The notes under the pieces are model-generated. The model worked only from the letters and a program-made list of their open reading frames with translations, searched no databases and had not been told where the DNA came from. From Heterorhizobium halophytocola (lineage in GTDB: Bacteria; Pseudomonadota; Alphaproteobacteria; Rhizobiales; Rhizobiaceae), in contig NZ_JAGGJU010000001.1 of NCBI RefSeq assembly GCF_017873095.1, positions 1 to 64,000 on the forward strand: 64,000 nt of DNA. Direction: 5' to 3'. How positions within the stretch are numbered: the first letter of the stretch is position 1; the number at the start of each line of letters is the position of its first letter. A program made the position numbers and the translations under genes. Below are positions 42,271 through 50,420 of the stretch, piece by piece.

Positions 42271-43206
42271 TCAGGCCGTCTCCGCGTTACCGCTCATCCG
42301 CGCGCGAAACGCCGCCTGAAGCACATCGAGAAAGGCGCGCACCGCCGGGTTGGCCCGGCGGCTCTCAGGCCACAGCGCCGTGATATTATGCCGTTTGACG
42401 GCGAATTCCGACAGGACCGGCACCAGTTCGCCGCGTGCCGCGTAAGGCGCGGCGATGAAGCCGGCGGCGATGCCGATGCCGCCGCCGGCGACCAGGGTGG
42501 CGACCAAAGCCTCGCTGGCATCGACGAGAATTCCGGATGGCGGCACGATCTCGATTACCCTTTGGCCGATGCGGAACGGCCAGCGCATCGACTGCCCGGT
42601 GCTCTGATAGCGCAGGGTGACCGTGTCATGGCTCTCGAGCGCATCCGGATGGGCGGGCGTGCCGCGCGCGGCGAGATAGGCGGGCGCGGCATAGCAGCAG
42701 AGCCTGTGCGGCGCGAGCTTGCGCGACAGCAGCCGTGTGTCCGCGAGCTCGCCGATGCGCACCGCGACATCGATCCCCTCCTCGATGATATCGACATACC
42801 GGTCGGATAGCCGCAGATCGACCGTCACCTGCGGATAATGCCGGCGAAAGGCCGGTAGCGCCGGCGCGATCACATGCAGGCCGACGGGCAGCGATGCGGC
42901 AACCCGGAGCGTGCCGGAGGGTTGAAGCCGCGCCGCCATCGCCGCCTGCTCGATCGCCTCGGCATCGCGCAGCAGCCGCAATGCCCGCTCGTGCAGGTCA
43001 AGGCCCTCGGGGGTCAGGGTCAGGGCGCGGGTGGTGCGGGTAAAAAGCGGCACGCCGAGATGCTTTTCCAGCCGCTGTACGCTCTTGCTGACGGCCGAAG
43101 GCGAGATCGACAGGGACCGTGCGGCAGCCGTGTAGCTGCCGAGCGAGCCCGCGCGGGCAAACGCGATCAGTCCGGTCAGTCGCTCGAGGGCCATCTGTTC
43201 CTTCAT
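42271..43206 (-). CDS. LysR-family regulator, divergent from an MDR oxidoreductase
   Basis: A 311-residue LysR protein with HTH residues about 5-64 ([39 protein letters not shown]) and the CrgA/AaeR-like effector domain ([34 protein letters not shown]). ATG 43206 begins the homology. The divergent gene at 43305 encodes a medium-chain oxidoreductase, with only about 100 bp between the starts, so it is the presumed target. The inducer is unknown, perhaps an electrophile or quinone. Confidence 0.88.
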   Translation of the reverse strand: MKEQMALERLTGLIAFARAGSLGSYTAAARSLSISPSAVSKSVQRLEKHLGVPLFTRTTRALTLTPEGLDLHERALRLLRDAEAIEQAAMAARLQPSGTLRVAASLPVGLHVIAPALPAFRRHYPQVTVDLRLSDRYVDIIEEGIDVAVRIGELADTRLLSRKLAPHRLCCYAAPAYLAARGTPAHPDALESHDTVTLRYQSTGQSMRWPFRIGQRVIEIVPPSGILVDASEALVATLVAGGGIGIAAGFIAAPYAARGELVPVLSEFAVKRHNITALWPESRRANPAVRAFLDVLQAAFRARMSGNAETA

Positions 43207-43304
43207 GGCATGAGTAAAGCGAAACGGCCCCTCATTATCAACCCTCAACGGCACAACTAGATGATGGCCGAACCAGAGTGATTGCATTTTCCAGGAGAAT
43301 TTCG

Positions 43305-44321
43305 ATGAGCGAGATGATGAAAGCTGTCCGCCTGCATGCCTTCGGCGGCCCCGAGGTGCTGCGCTATGAAGACGCACTGAAGCCGGTGCCGGCCGCCGGC
43401 GAGGTGCTGGTCCGCGTCCATGCGGTCGGCCTCAATCCCCCCGACTGGTATCTGCGCGACGGCTACAGCATGCTGCCGCCCGAGTGGCAGCCGAAAGTGG
43501 CCTTTCCGATCATTCCCGGCACGGATATCTCGGGCGTGGTCGAGACGCTCGGCCCCGATGTCGCCGGGTTTGCCGCCGGCGACGCCGTCTATGCCATGGT
43601 GCGCTTTCCCGAAGGCATGGCCGGGGAGAGCCGCGCCTATGCGCAATATGTCACGGTGCCGGCGGAGCAGCTGTCGCTGAAGCCGGCCGGGATCGACCAC
43701 CGGCAGGCGGCGGCGGCACCGATGTCGCTGCTGACGGCCTGGCAGTTCCTCGTCGACCTCGGCCACGACGCGCCGAACCCGCTGCAGCCCGACCAGCACC
43801 GGCCGGTGCCGCTTGAAGGCCGCAGCGTGCTCGTCAACGGGGCGGCCGGCGGCGTCGGGCATTTCGCCCTGCAGGTGGCCAAGCGGAAAGGCGCCCATGT
43901 GACCGCCGTCGCCTCCGGCCGGCATGCCGCGCTGCTGCGCGATCTCGGCGCCGATGCGGTGATCGACTATACCCGCACGCCGCCGGAAGACGTGGCCGGC
44001 GACCTCGACCTTGTTGTCGATGCCCTGGGCGGACCGAGCAGCGCGCGCTTCCTGCGCACGCTGAAGCGCGGCGGCGCGCTGTTTCCGGTCTTCCCGCTCG
44101 GCTTTGCCGGCGCCGAGGAGGCCGAGGCACGCGGCGTCACGGTGTCCGCCACGCAGGTGCGCTCCAGCGGCGCCCAGCTCGCCGAGGTCGGACGGCTCAT
44201 GGCTGACGGATCGATCCGCGTCGTGCTCGACAGCAACTACCCGCTGTCCGACGCCCGCCTGGCGCATGCGCGCGCCGCCAAGGGCCATATCCAGGGAAAG
44301 ATCGTGCTCGATGTCGCCTGA
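43305..44321 (+). CDS. MDR-family NAD(P)-dependent oxidoreductase (quinone oxidoreductase-like)
   Basis: A 338-residue zinc-free medium-chain dehydrogenase/reductase. The opening [36 protein letters not shown] and the NADP-binding [28 protein letters not shown] are typical of quinone oxidoreductase and Zn-independent alkenal reductase proteins. AGGAG lies before ATG 43305. Probably under the divergent LysR protein; it overlaps the next small gene by 11 bases. Substrate unproven; such enzymes reduce quinones or alpha,beta-unsaturated carbonyls. Confidence 0.88.
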   Translation: MSEMMKAVRLHAFGGPEVLRYEDALKPVPAAGEVLVRVHAVGLNPPDWYLRDGYSMLPPEWQPKVAFPIIPGTDISGVVETLGPDVAGFAAGDAVYAMVRFPEGMAGESRAYAQYVTVPAEQLSLKPAGIDHRQAAAAPMSLLTAWQFLVDLGHDAPNPLQPDQHRPVPLEGRSVLVNGAAGGVGHFALQVAKRKGAHVTAVASGRHAALLRDLGADAVIDYTRTPPEDVAGDLDLVVDALGGPSSARFLRTLKRGGALFPVFPLGFAGAEEAEARGVTVSATQVRSSGAQLAEVGRLMADGSIRVVLDSNYPLSDARLAHARAAKGHIQGKIVLDVA

Positions 44322-44772
44322 TGCCAAAAGCGTGACCGGCGCCGAGCCGCACGAGCGGCAGGGCCGGATCCGGCACGGCACGCAGGACTGGTTTGCCATG
44401 GTCGGCGCGCTGCTTTGCGAGGCTGCGCAGCGGGCCGATCTGCCGCCTCCCCTCACCCTGTCGCTGGTCGAACGCTATACCGATGGCGCGACATGGCCGG
44501 ATGGTCTGATCCAGGGGCTTAGCCTTGCCATTGCCGGCGGCGAACCGTCGTTCCGGGTCGGCGTCACGGCCGAGGAACGGGGGGATGTGACGATCGAGAT
44601 CACCGCTGGCGCCGCCTATCGGCTGAACGGGCTCGAAAGCGCAGATCCTGCCTATGCCGAAGCCGTCGAGGCGAGCCTCGGCAACGGCGACATGCAGGTG
44701 ACGGGCGACATCGGGCCATTCGCGCCCTGGCTTGCCGCCGTGCACGACGCCATCGTCGCACGCACGTTCTAG
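44311..44772 (+). CDS. Hypothetical protein (153 aa) coupled to the MDR gene
   Basis: A soluble protein without signal peptide or Cys-rich motifs apart from a single LLCEAA. The composition is ordinary for this genome. Segments such as RHGTQDWFAMVGALLCEAAQ and LSLVERYTDGATWPDGLIQG look structured, and the middle is beta-rich (VTIEITAGAAYRLNG). Its ATG lies 11 bases inside the end of the MDR gene, so the two are translated together. I do not recognise the family. It might assist the reductase or be an independent small enzyme. Confidence 0.68.
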   Translation: MSPDAKSVTGAEPHERQGRIRHGTQDWFAMVGALLCEAAQRADLPPPLTLSLVERYTDGATWPDGLIQGLSLAIAGGEPSFRVGVTAEERGDVTIEITAGAAYRLNGLESADPAYAEAVEASLGNGDMQVTGDIGPFAPWLAAVHDAIVARTF

Positions 44773-44880
44773 CGCGTTTGCGGGGGAAAAGCGTCGTCGC
44801 GGCTTTCCGGCCGGGAAGGCGTAAAAACAAAAAAGCTGGAGCAGGTCCGGTGCACTCGTGTTTACCGGACCTGCTTCAGC
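44771..44880. repeat. Dispersed double-hairpin repeat, copy C
   Basis: Related to copies A and B: CTTTCC-GGCC-GGGAAG forms the first hairpin, and GAGCAGGTCCGGT (44839-44851) pairs with ACCGGACCTGCTTC (from 44864) in the second. Relative to copy B the stem bases ACGT/ACGT are changed together to AGGT/ACCT, a compensated change. The end of the convergent LysR gene (stop at 44876) lies in it. Confidence 0.7.
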
Positions 44881-45739
44881 CCGGACCGGCCAGCGCCTCG
44901 ACGAGGAAATCGGCAACGGCGCGAATGCGCGGCGCCCGCGTGAGGTCCGGGTGGATGACGAGCCAGAGCTCGCGCACCGGGGTATCGAGGCACGAATCGA
45001 GCCTTTGCAGGCCGGGCCGGCTCGAACCGGCGAAATCCGGCAGAAGCGCAACGCCGATGCCGGTCTCGGCGGCCGCGGCCTGGCTGGTCACGTCATTGGT
45101 GGTCATCACCACCCTGCGCCCGGCCAGATTGTCCGCAAGCCAGCGCTGCTGCGGCATGGCCGCCATTTCGCCGTCGCCGGCAATCAGCGGCCACTCGGCT
45201 TCGGGCAGCGCAAATCCGGACGCGGCATAGAAATGAAACGGCACGTCGCGCAGCTTGCGGATGACGAGGCCCGGCAGGTCCGGTCGCGATAGCCGCAGCG
45301 CGATATCGGCCTCGCGGCGGTTGAGATCGGCGGCGGCAATCTCGCCGCTCACCGCCGGCACCAGCCCGGGATGCCGGGCGACCAGCTGCGGCATCAGCTG
45401 CACCAGGACGGCGGTGGCAAAGGCCGGCGGCGCCGTGATCGTCACCGGTCCCGCAAGGCTCCGCGCGGCGCCGCGCGCCACCCGCTGGACGGCGAACATC
45501 GCCTCTTGCGCCGGCTGGCCGAGCTCTGCAATCCGTCGCCCCTCGATCGTCAACCGCACGGCGCGCGGCATGCGCTCGACCAGCTTCAGCCCGAGCGAGG
45601 CCTCGAGGGCTGCCACCCGCCGGCCGATCGTCGTGTGATCGATGGCCAGATCCCGTGCTGCGGCCGACAGGGAACCGGTGCGGGCCAGCGCCAGAAAGCA
45701 GCGGTAGTTCTCCCAGTCTATATGTGCATTTTCACCCAT
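44876..45739 (-). CDS. LysR-family regulator, divergent from a quinone oxidoreductase gene
   Basis: A 287-residue LysR protein. The HTH shows NYRCFLALARTGSLSAAARDLAIDHTTIGRRVAALEASLGLKLVER, and the effector domain has LNRREADIALRLSRPDLPGLVIRKL. ATG 45739 starts the homology. The divergent qor-like gene begins at 45817 (about 77 bp away), so one shared control region serves both. The final codons run into dispersed repeat copy C. Inducer unknown. Confidence 0.88.
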   Translation of the reverse strand: MGENAHIDWENYRCFLALARTGSLSAAARDLAIDHTTIGRRVAALEASLGLKLVERMPRAVRLTIEGRRIAELGQPAQEAMFAVQRVARGAARSLAGPVTITAPPAFATAVLVQLMPQLVARHPGLVPAVSGEIAAADLNRREADIALRLSRPDLPGLVIRKLRDVPFHFYAASGFALPEAEWPLIAGDGEMAAMPQQRWLADNLAGRRVVMTTNDVTSQAAAAETGIGVALLPDFAGSSRPGLQRLDSCLDTPVRELWLVIHPDLTRAPRIRAVADFLVEALAGPG

Positions 45740-45816
45740 ATGGCCTGCAAATTTCTGCAATTTCGAAGGATGCCACACTGGCCTAGACTCCGATCATCGT
45801 CAATGGAGACAAGCCG

Positions 45817-46779
45817 ATGACCAGACAGGTAACCGTCACAGCGCCCGGCGGCGCGGACATGCTGACAATGCAGGAGGCGACCCTGCCGGATCCGGCGGCC
45901 GGCGAGGTGCGCATCCGCCAGACGATGATCGGCGTCAACTATGTCGACGTCTACCACCGCACCGGGCTCTACCCGTTGCCGGAGGCGCAAATCCCGGGGG
46001 TCGAGGCGGTCGGCGTGATCGAGGCGGTGGGCCCCGATGTCACCGGCTTTGCCGCCGGCGACCGGGTCATCTATGCCGGTGCCCCGGCGGGGGCCTATGC
46101 CGCGGCGCGCAACATGCCGGCGACGAGGGTGCTGGCGCTGCCGGACGGCATCGACGACGCGACCGGTGCCGGTTCGTTCCTGCGCGGCCTCACCGCCTAT
46201 ATGCTGCTCGAACGCGTCTGCCGGCTTGCGCCGGGCCAGTCCGTGCTGATCCAAGCAGCGGCCGGCGGGCTCGGTCTGGTGCTCGGCCAATGGGCCAGGC
46301 GCCGGGGACTTGCGACGATCGGCACGGTGAGCACGGCGCAGAAGGCGGAGGTGGCGCGCGCCCATGGTTTCGACCACACGATCCTCTACCGCGAGCAGGA
46401 CGTCGCAGAGGCCACCCGCGACCTGACCGGCGGGACGGGCGTGGATGCGGTGATCGACGGCATCGGCGGCGAGACATTTTCCCGCAGCCTGACCTGCGTC
46501 AAGCCGTTCGGCACCGTCGTCAGTGTCGGCACGGCGGGTGGCGCCCTTCCCCCGCTCAGCCTCGACATGCTGGCCAACAAGGCTCTGACGCGGCCGTCGA
46601 TCCTGGCTGCCGCCAACGATACCGGCTTTTACCGCGAGGCTGCGGCAGCCTGGTTCGCCATGCTGGCCGATGGATTGACGCTGACAGAGGGCCACAGCTA
46701 TCCGCTCGGCGATGCCGCCAAGGCGCATCGCGATCTCGAAGCCGGCCGCACGGTGGGGCCGGTGCGACTGATCACCTAG
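45817..46779 (+). CDS. NADPH:quinone oxidoreductase (Qor-like)
   Basis: A 320-residue zinc-free MDR enzyme close to Qor: VGVNYVDVYHRTGLYPLPE, IPGVEAVGVIEAVGPDVTGF, VIYAGAPAGAYAAARNMPA and the NADPH loop QAAAGGLGLVLGQWARRRG. The closing LEAGRTVGPVRLIT is typical. It reduces quinones one electron at a time, or unsaturated carbonyls, in the cytosol. Divergent from the LysR gene at 45739 and likely induced by quinone stress. Confidence 0.92.
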   Translation: MTRQVTVTAPGGADMLTMQEATLPDPAAGEVRIRQTMIGVNYVDVYHRTGLYPLPEAQIPGVEAVGVIEAVGPDVTGFAAGDRVIYAGAPAGAYAAARNMPATRVLALPDGIDDATGAGSFLRGLTAYMLLERVCRLAPGQSVLIQAAAGGLGLVLGQWARRRGLATIGTVSTAQKAEVARAHGFDHTILYREQDVAEATRDLTGGTGVDAVIDGIGGETFSRSLTCVKPFGTVVSVGTAGGALPPLSLDMLANKALTRPSILAAANDTGFYREAAAAWFAMLADGLTLTEGHSYPLGDAAKAHRDLEAGRTVGPVRLIT

Positions 46780-46889
46780 TCTCCACCCTTTGCCATACAC
46801 CTTGAAAAAGCGCATCCCGGACCAGATGTCCGGGGGCAAGCCCGGCTCCACCTTTGTCTGCTTAAGCTTCGATAGCAAAGGGAGGTGTC

Positions 46890-47426
46890 ATGCTGTTCGG
46901 CCAGTCGCTGTTTCAATCCGTGCTGACGCGGCTTGCCGAGGAAGGTGCCGAGATCGTCGAGGAGGACGAGGCGGCCGGTGCCTTTCGGGTGCATGGCCTG
47001 TCGACCGGCTTTGTCGGTGCCGGCGAGGCGCAGACGGCCGAGGCGCCGCAGGGCGAACCGGCGGCCGATCCCTATGCGCAGGCGCAGGAGAGTTTCGATG
47101 CTGCCGACGCGGCAACGCCCTGGCCCCCTTTGTCGGACGAGATCGCCAGGCTGGACGAGCCTGCGAGCGAGGCGCCGGCAACCGAGCCTGCAAAGCCCGC
47201 CCGTCCGCCGCATCTGGACCGGCTGACGGTCGGCGAGATTGCCGAGGATCTGGGCCTGCGCCCCGACGACAGCCCGCAGATGATCGCAGCCCGCCGGCGC
47301 GCCTTTGCCCGCCTCAACCACCCCGACCGGGTGCTGGAAATCGCCCGCGATAACGCGACACGGCGCATGACGGTGGCAAACATGCTGGCAGACGCTGCGC
47401 TGAAGGCGCGCACGGAGCGCCGCTGA
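46890..47426 (+). CDS. J-domain-like protein (C-terminal HPD motif)
   Basis: A 178-residue protein with a variable acidic, Ala/Pro-rich first part (residues 1-105) and a compact C-terminal region, LTVGEIAEDLGLRPDDSPQMIAARRRAFARLNHPDRVLEIARDNATRRMTVANMLADAAL, in helices around HPD (in LNHPDRV). This matches a J-domain arrangement with the HPD between helices II and III, so it may bind a DnaK-type chaperone. A classic J domain has more basic helix II, so it is atypical. GGGAGGTG lies four to five bases before the start. Stand-alone gene between a qor-like and a marR gene. Confidence 0.68.
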   Translation: MLFGQSLFQSVLTRLAEEGAEIVEEDEAAGAFRVHGLSTGFVGAGEAQTAEAPQGEPAADPYAQAQESFDAADAATPWPPLSDEIARLDEPASEAPATEPAKPARPPHLDRLTVGEIAEDLGLRPDDSPQMIAARRRAFARLNHPDRVLEIARDNATRRMTVANMLADAALKARTERR

Positions 47427-47526
47427 ACCGGTTCCGCCTCCCTGGCCGACCTATCGGGTAAAGCGCTGGAAGCGGTGCCGGACGCATCGCGGAACGCTCC
47501 CCCTTTACTGCCGGCGCGGCGGAACG

Positions 47527-48003
47527 CTATTCCTCGTCGCGGCTTTCGTAGAGTTTCAGCAACAGGTCGCTCAGCAGATTGCGGGCCTCACGGCCGCCCA
47601 GGCGTTCGCTGATGCGGTCGTCGTGCTCCTGCACGATCGGGCGGATTTCCTTCAGATAGGCAAGCCCGTCCTCGGTGATGAACAGCGACTGGACGCGGCG
47701 GTCGGTATCGGACTTGCGCCGCTCGGCCAGGCCCTTCTGCTCGAGCCCGTCGACGATCGCGACGAAATTGGCGCGCTGGATGCCGAGTGCTTCGGCGACT
47801 TCGCTCTGCTTGAGACCCGGATTTTTATTCAGCACCGTCAGGACCGCGAAATCGGCGGGCCGCAGGCCCTTTGCCGAAAAGGCTTCGTTGAAGTCCTGAT
47901 AGACGGCAAGTTGCGCGCGCCGCAGGCGAAAGCCCAGAGCCTCCGACATGGTCGAAACGTCTATGTCGGAATCCCGTCGTTCCAGTGTCTGATCGTGTCC
48001 CAT
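47527..48003 (-). CDS. MarR-family regulator
   Basis: A 158-residue MarR protein: FAVLTVLNKNPGLKQSEVAEALGIQRANFVAIVDGLEQKGLAERRKSDTDRRVQSLFITEDG spans the recognition helix and basic wing. ATG 48003 is the first start on the homology; the upstream frame looks non-coding. It has no adjacent, divergent operon: a non-coding gap of about 300 bases and a tRNA-Arg gene precede it. A CATA-N6-TATG dyad just upstream of the start suggests autoregulation. The ligand is unknown. Confidence 0.88.
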   Translation of the reverse strand: MGHDQTLERRDSDIDVSTMSEALGFRLRRAQLAVYQDFNEAFSAKGLRPADFAVLTVLNKNPGLKQSEVAEALGIQRANFVAIVDGLEQKGLAERRKSDTDRRVQSLFITEDGLAYLKEIRPIVQEHDDRISERLGGREARNLLSDLLLKLYESRDEE

Positions 48004-48010
48004 CTGATCC

Positions 48011-48024
48011 CATAGTTTATTATG
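48011..48024. promoter_or_regulatory. Possible MarR autoregulatory dyad
   Basis: CATAGTTTATTATG has inverted ends CATA/TATG in an AT-rich pocket seven bases upstream of the marR start (minus strand). Short, so only moderately supported. Confidence 0.4.
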
Positions 48025-48304
48025 TTGCCCCCAGCCGGACGCGCGCCAGCCATTGGCCTGCAGCAGCGTCTCGACGGTGCGACCGTACAGGACTGGCGCG
48101 CCAGTACAAGCGCAATTCCCCGAGGCCCTGCATGGCCATGCAACCTTTATAGGCAGTAACGACTTTCGACGCGACCGTTTTCGCAAAATTCCATGATTTT
48201 CCACTGCCAGACATGCGGAAAGCGGGGCGGCCTGTTTTTGCGATTGATGCCGGAGGAAGTCTGCGCTATGAACCGGGCCGGCCGAGAGAATCTCCCGGCC
48301 CTAC
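48025..48304. other. Non-coding gap between marR and tRNA-Arg
   Basis: About 280 bases containing no gene I can support. Open frames here have low-likelihood composition. The tRNA promoter is presumably in the last 60 bases, but I see no clear -35/-10 pair. Confidence 0.4.
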
Positions 48305-48381
48305 GCACCCGTAGCTCAGCTGGATAGAGTGTTGGATTCCGATTCCAAAGGTCACAGGTTCGAATCCTGTCGGGTGCGCCA
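48305..48381 (+). tRNA. tRNA-Arg (anticodon CCG)
   Basis: The acceptor stem GCACCCG (48305-48311) pairs with CGGGTGC (48371-48377), followed by discriminator G and encoded CCA. The D arm is GCTCAGCTGGATAGAGT, and the anticodon stem TTGGA/TCCAA encloses the loop TTCCGAT, so the anticodon is CCG, reading CGG (Arg). The T arm CAGGTTCGAATCCTG is complete. No intron, and no duplicated 3' end in the sequence to the right that would mark an integrated element. Confidence 0.96.
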
Positions 48382-48429
48382 AAATTTTCAGATCACTCTT
48401 TCGAGCGCCTCCTAGAGCACGTCCGGGCC

Positions 48430-49329
48430 TCAAGCCGGCCGGTCCTGGCGGATCGCGGCGGCGGTTGCGACGAAGTTGTCGACGGCGGTCTGGCCGGGGC
48501 CCGAGCGCCAGAGCACGGCGAGCTCGGCCTTCACCTTGAGATCTTCGAGGCCGAGGAAGCGGACCTCGCGGTTGCGCACCTCGCGCATGCAGCCCGGCAC
48601 GATGGCGACGCCGATGCCCGACGCCACGAGATTGATCGTCGCCGACAGTTGCGGCGTCTGCTGGATGATCTCGGGCACAAAGCCTGCGCTGCGACATTCG
48701 GCCAGCACGCTGTCCGACAGCCCGGCCCCGTGGCGCCGCGGGTAGACGATGAATTTTTCCTGTCGCAGGTCGGCAAGGCGAAGCTGCGCCCTGTCCGCCA
48801 GCGGGTGCGCCACATGCACCGCAACGACCATGGCCTCGTCGGCCAGCGTCAGATAGCCATGGGGAAACTCGGCCCGGACCGGGGGCCGGACGAAGGCAAC
48901 ATCGATGACATCGTCCGACATCGCTCTCAGCAGCGCCTCCGTATGGGCCTGCTCCAGCACGAGCTGAACCTGCGGCCAGGCGGAACGGAACTGCGCCAGC
49001 ACCTGCGTCACCAGCGGGCTGAAGGAGGCGGTTTCGGTGAAGCCGACCCGCACGCGGCCCTCGACACCGCTGGCCACCGCGCGCACCTTCTCCGTGGCGC
49101 GATCGACCCGGTCGAGGATGGCGACCGCTTCCTCGAGGAAAAGCTTGCCCGGCTCGGTCAGCACGACGCCGCGCCCGACTCGGTCGAACAGCGCCACGCC
49201 GAGTTCGGCCTCCAGCGCCTTGATCTGAATCGACAGGGCCGGCTGGGCAATGCGCAATATCGTCGCCGCCCTGTTGAAATGCAGCTGCTCGGCGGCGATC
49301 CGGAAATACCGGAGATGACGCAGTTCCAT
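48430..49329 (-). CDS. LysR-family regulator, divergent from an isocitrate-lyase-like gene
   Basis: A 299-residue LysR protein of the CbbR/CatR-like branch: MELRHLRYFRIAAEQLHFNRAATILRIAQPALSIQIKALEAELGVALFDRVGRGVVLTEPG is the DNA-binding part. The effector domain contains FTETASFSPLVTQVLAQFR and VYPRRHGAGLSDSVLAEC. ATG 49329 starts the homology. The divergent ICL-superfamily gene at 49545 and the MDR gene that follows it are the probable targets, with a LysR-like dyad at 49424 between them. Confidence 0.9.
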   Translation of the reverse strand: MELRHLRYFRIAAEQLHFNRAATILRIAQPALSIQIKALEAELGVALFDRVGRGVVLTEPGKLFLEEAVAILDRVDRATEKVRAVASGVEGRVRVGFTETASFSPLVTQVLAQFRSAWPQVQLVLEQAHTEALLRAMSDDVIDVAFVRPPVRAEFPHGYLTLADEAMVVAVHVAHPLADRAQLRLADLRQEKFIVYPRRHGAGLSDSVLAECRSAGFVPEIIQQTPQLSATINLVASGIGVAIVPGCMREVRNREVRFLGLEDLKVKAELAVLWRSGPGQTAVDNFVATAAAIRQDRPA

Positions 49330-49423
49330 CGATAATCCAGAGTTATCAGTCTCCCCCAGACGATATCGTGCAGGCGTGAAATTCGCAATTGGATACGCCC
49401 GGCCTCGCACCGGCAGGGACAGC

Positions 49424-49438
49424 GCATAATTGATATGC
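49424..49438. promoter_or_regulatory. LysR-type operator candidate
   Basis: GCATAATTGATATGC has perfect 5-bp inverted ends (GCATA/TATGC) containing a T-N11-A core, midway between the divergent LysR and ICL-like genes. A direct repeat TCGAATAT (49447-49454 and 49460-49467) follows with 13-bp spacing. Confidence 0.5.
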
Positions 49439-49544
49439 TCTGCTTATCGAATATCGGAATCGAATATATTGGACGATCGCCGATGCCGGCCGGTATGCCT
49501 TGGGCCTCACGAGAAAGGCATCCTGCCGCAGGATGACAAAACCC

Positions 49545-50420
49545 ATGACAAAACAGCATATCGAAGCTCTGCGAGACATCATCGAAAGGCGTGCCGGCAC
49601 CATCTTGCCCGGCGCCGCCAATGCGCTGACCGCGCGCGTTGTCGAGGATCTCGGCTTCGAGGCGCTCTACCTGACCGGCGCCGGGCTCACCAACATGTAT
49701 CTCGGCGTGCCCGATCTCGGCTTCATGGATCTCAGCCAGCTGGTCGACCACACGATGATGATTCGCGGCGTCACCGACCTGCCCGTGATCGTCGATGCCG
49801 ACACGGGCTTCGGCAATGCGGTCAATGTGCATCGTTCGGTGAAGATGCTGGAGATGGCCGGCGCCAGCGCCATCCAGCTGGAAGACCAGGCCTCGCCGAA
49901 GCGCTGCGGCCATTTCGACGGCAAGCAGCTGATCGGGGCACAGGAGATGGCGGCCAAGATCCGGGCGGCGACCGATGCGCGGCGCGAGGGCATGCTGATC
50001 ATGGCCCGCACGGATGCGCGCGCCGGCGAGGGTTTTCAGGCAGCACTCGACCGCGCGGCGCTCTACGAGGAGGCCGGCGCCGACATCATCTTCTTCGAGG
50101 CGCCACAGTCGATGGAGGAGATCGCCGCCATCCCGAAGACGATCAAGGCGCCGCTGCTGCTCAACATCGTGGTCGGCGGCAAGACCCCGACCGTCAGCAC
50201 CGCCCAGGCAAAGGACCTCGGCTTCAGCCTGCTGCTCTATGCCAATGCCGCCCTGCAGGGCGCGCTGCAGGGGACGCAGGCCGCGCTCGCCAGTCTGCGT
50301 GACAACGGCTCCATCGACGAGGCTTCGGGCCTGCTCGCCAGTTTCAAGGAACGGCAGCGGATGGTGGCAAAGCCGCAATTCGATGCGATGGATGAGACAT
50401 ACGCCTCGGAGCAGAGCTGA
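49545..50420 (+). CDS. Isocitrate lyase/PEP mutase-superfamily enzyme
   Basis: A 291-residue TIM-barrel enzyme that would cleave or rearrange a C-C or C-P bond. The metal-binding part VIVDADTGFGNAVNVHRSVK (Asp84, Asp86) is followed by the gating loop QLEDQASPKRCGH (111-123). Cys121 in KRCGH is the catalytic cysteine of lyase members, which favours a 2-methylisocitrate-lyase, oxaloacetate-hydrolase or dimethylmalate-lyase-like reaction over PEP mutase. The substrate is not deducible. ATG 49545 is used; ATG 49533 is an alternative. It overlaps the next gene by one base. Confidence 0.88.
   Translation: MTKQHIEALRDIIERRAGTILPGAANALTARVVEDLGFEALYLTGAGLTNMYLGVPDLGFMDLSQLVDHTMMIRGVTDLPVIVDADTGFGNAVNVHRSVKMLEMAGASAIQLEDQASPKRCGHFDGKQLIGAQEMAAKIRAATDARREGMLIMARTDARAGEGFQAALDRAALYEEAGADIIFFEAPQSMEEIAAIPKTIKAPLLLNIVVGGKTPTVSTAQAKDLGFSLLLYANAALQGALQGTQAALASLRDNGSIDEASGLLASFKERQRMVAKPQFDAMDETYASEQS

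Noticed and set aside
48305-48381. tRNA-Arg as an integration site for a mobile element
   Set aside because: No integrase, no direct repeat of the tRNA 3' end, and normal flanking genes within the window.
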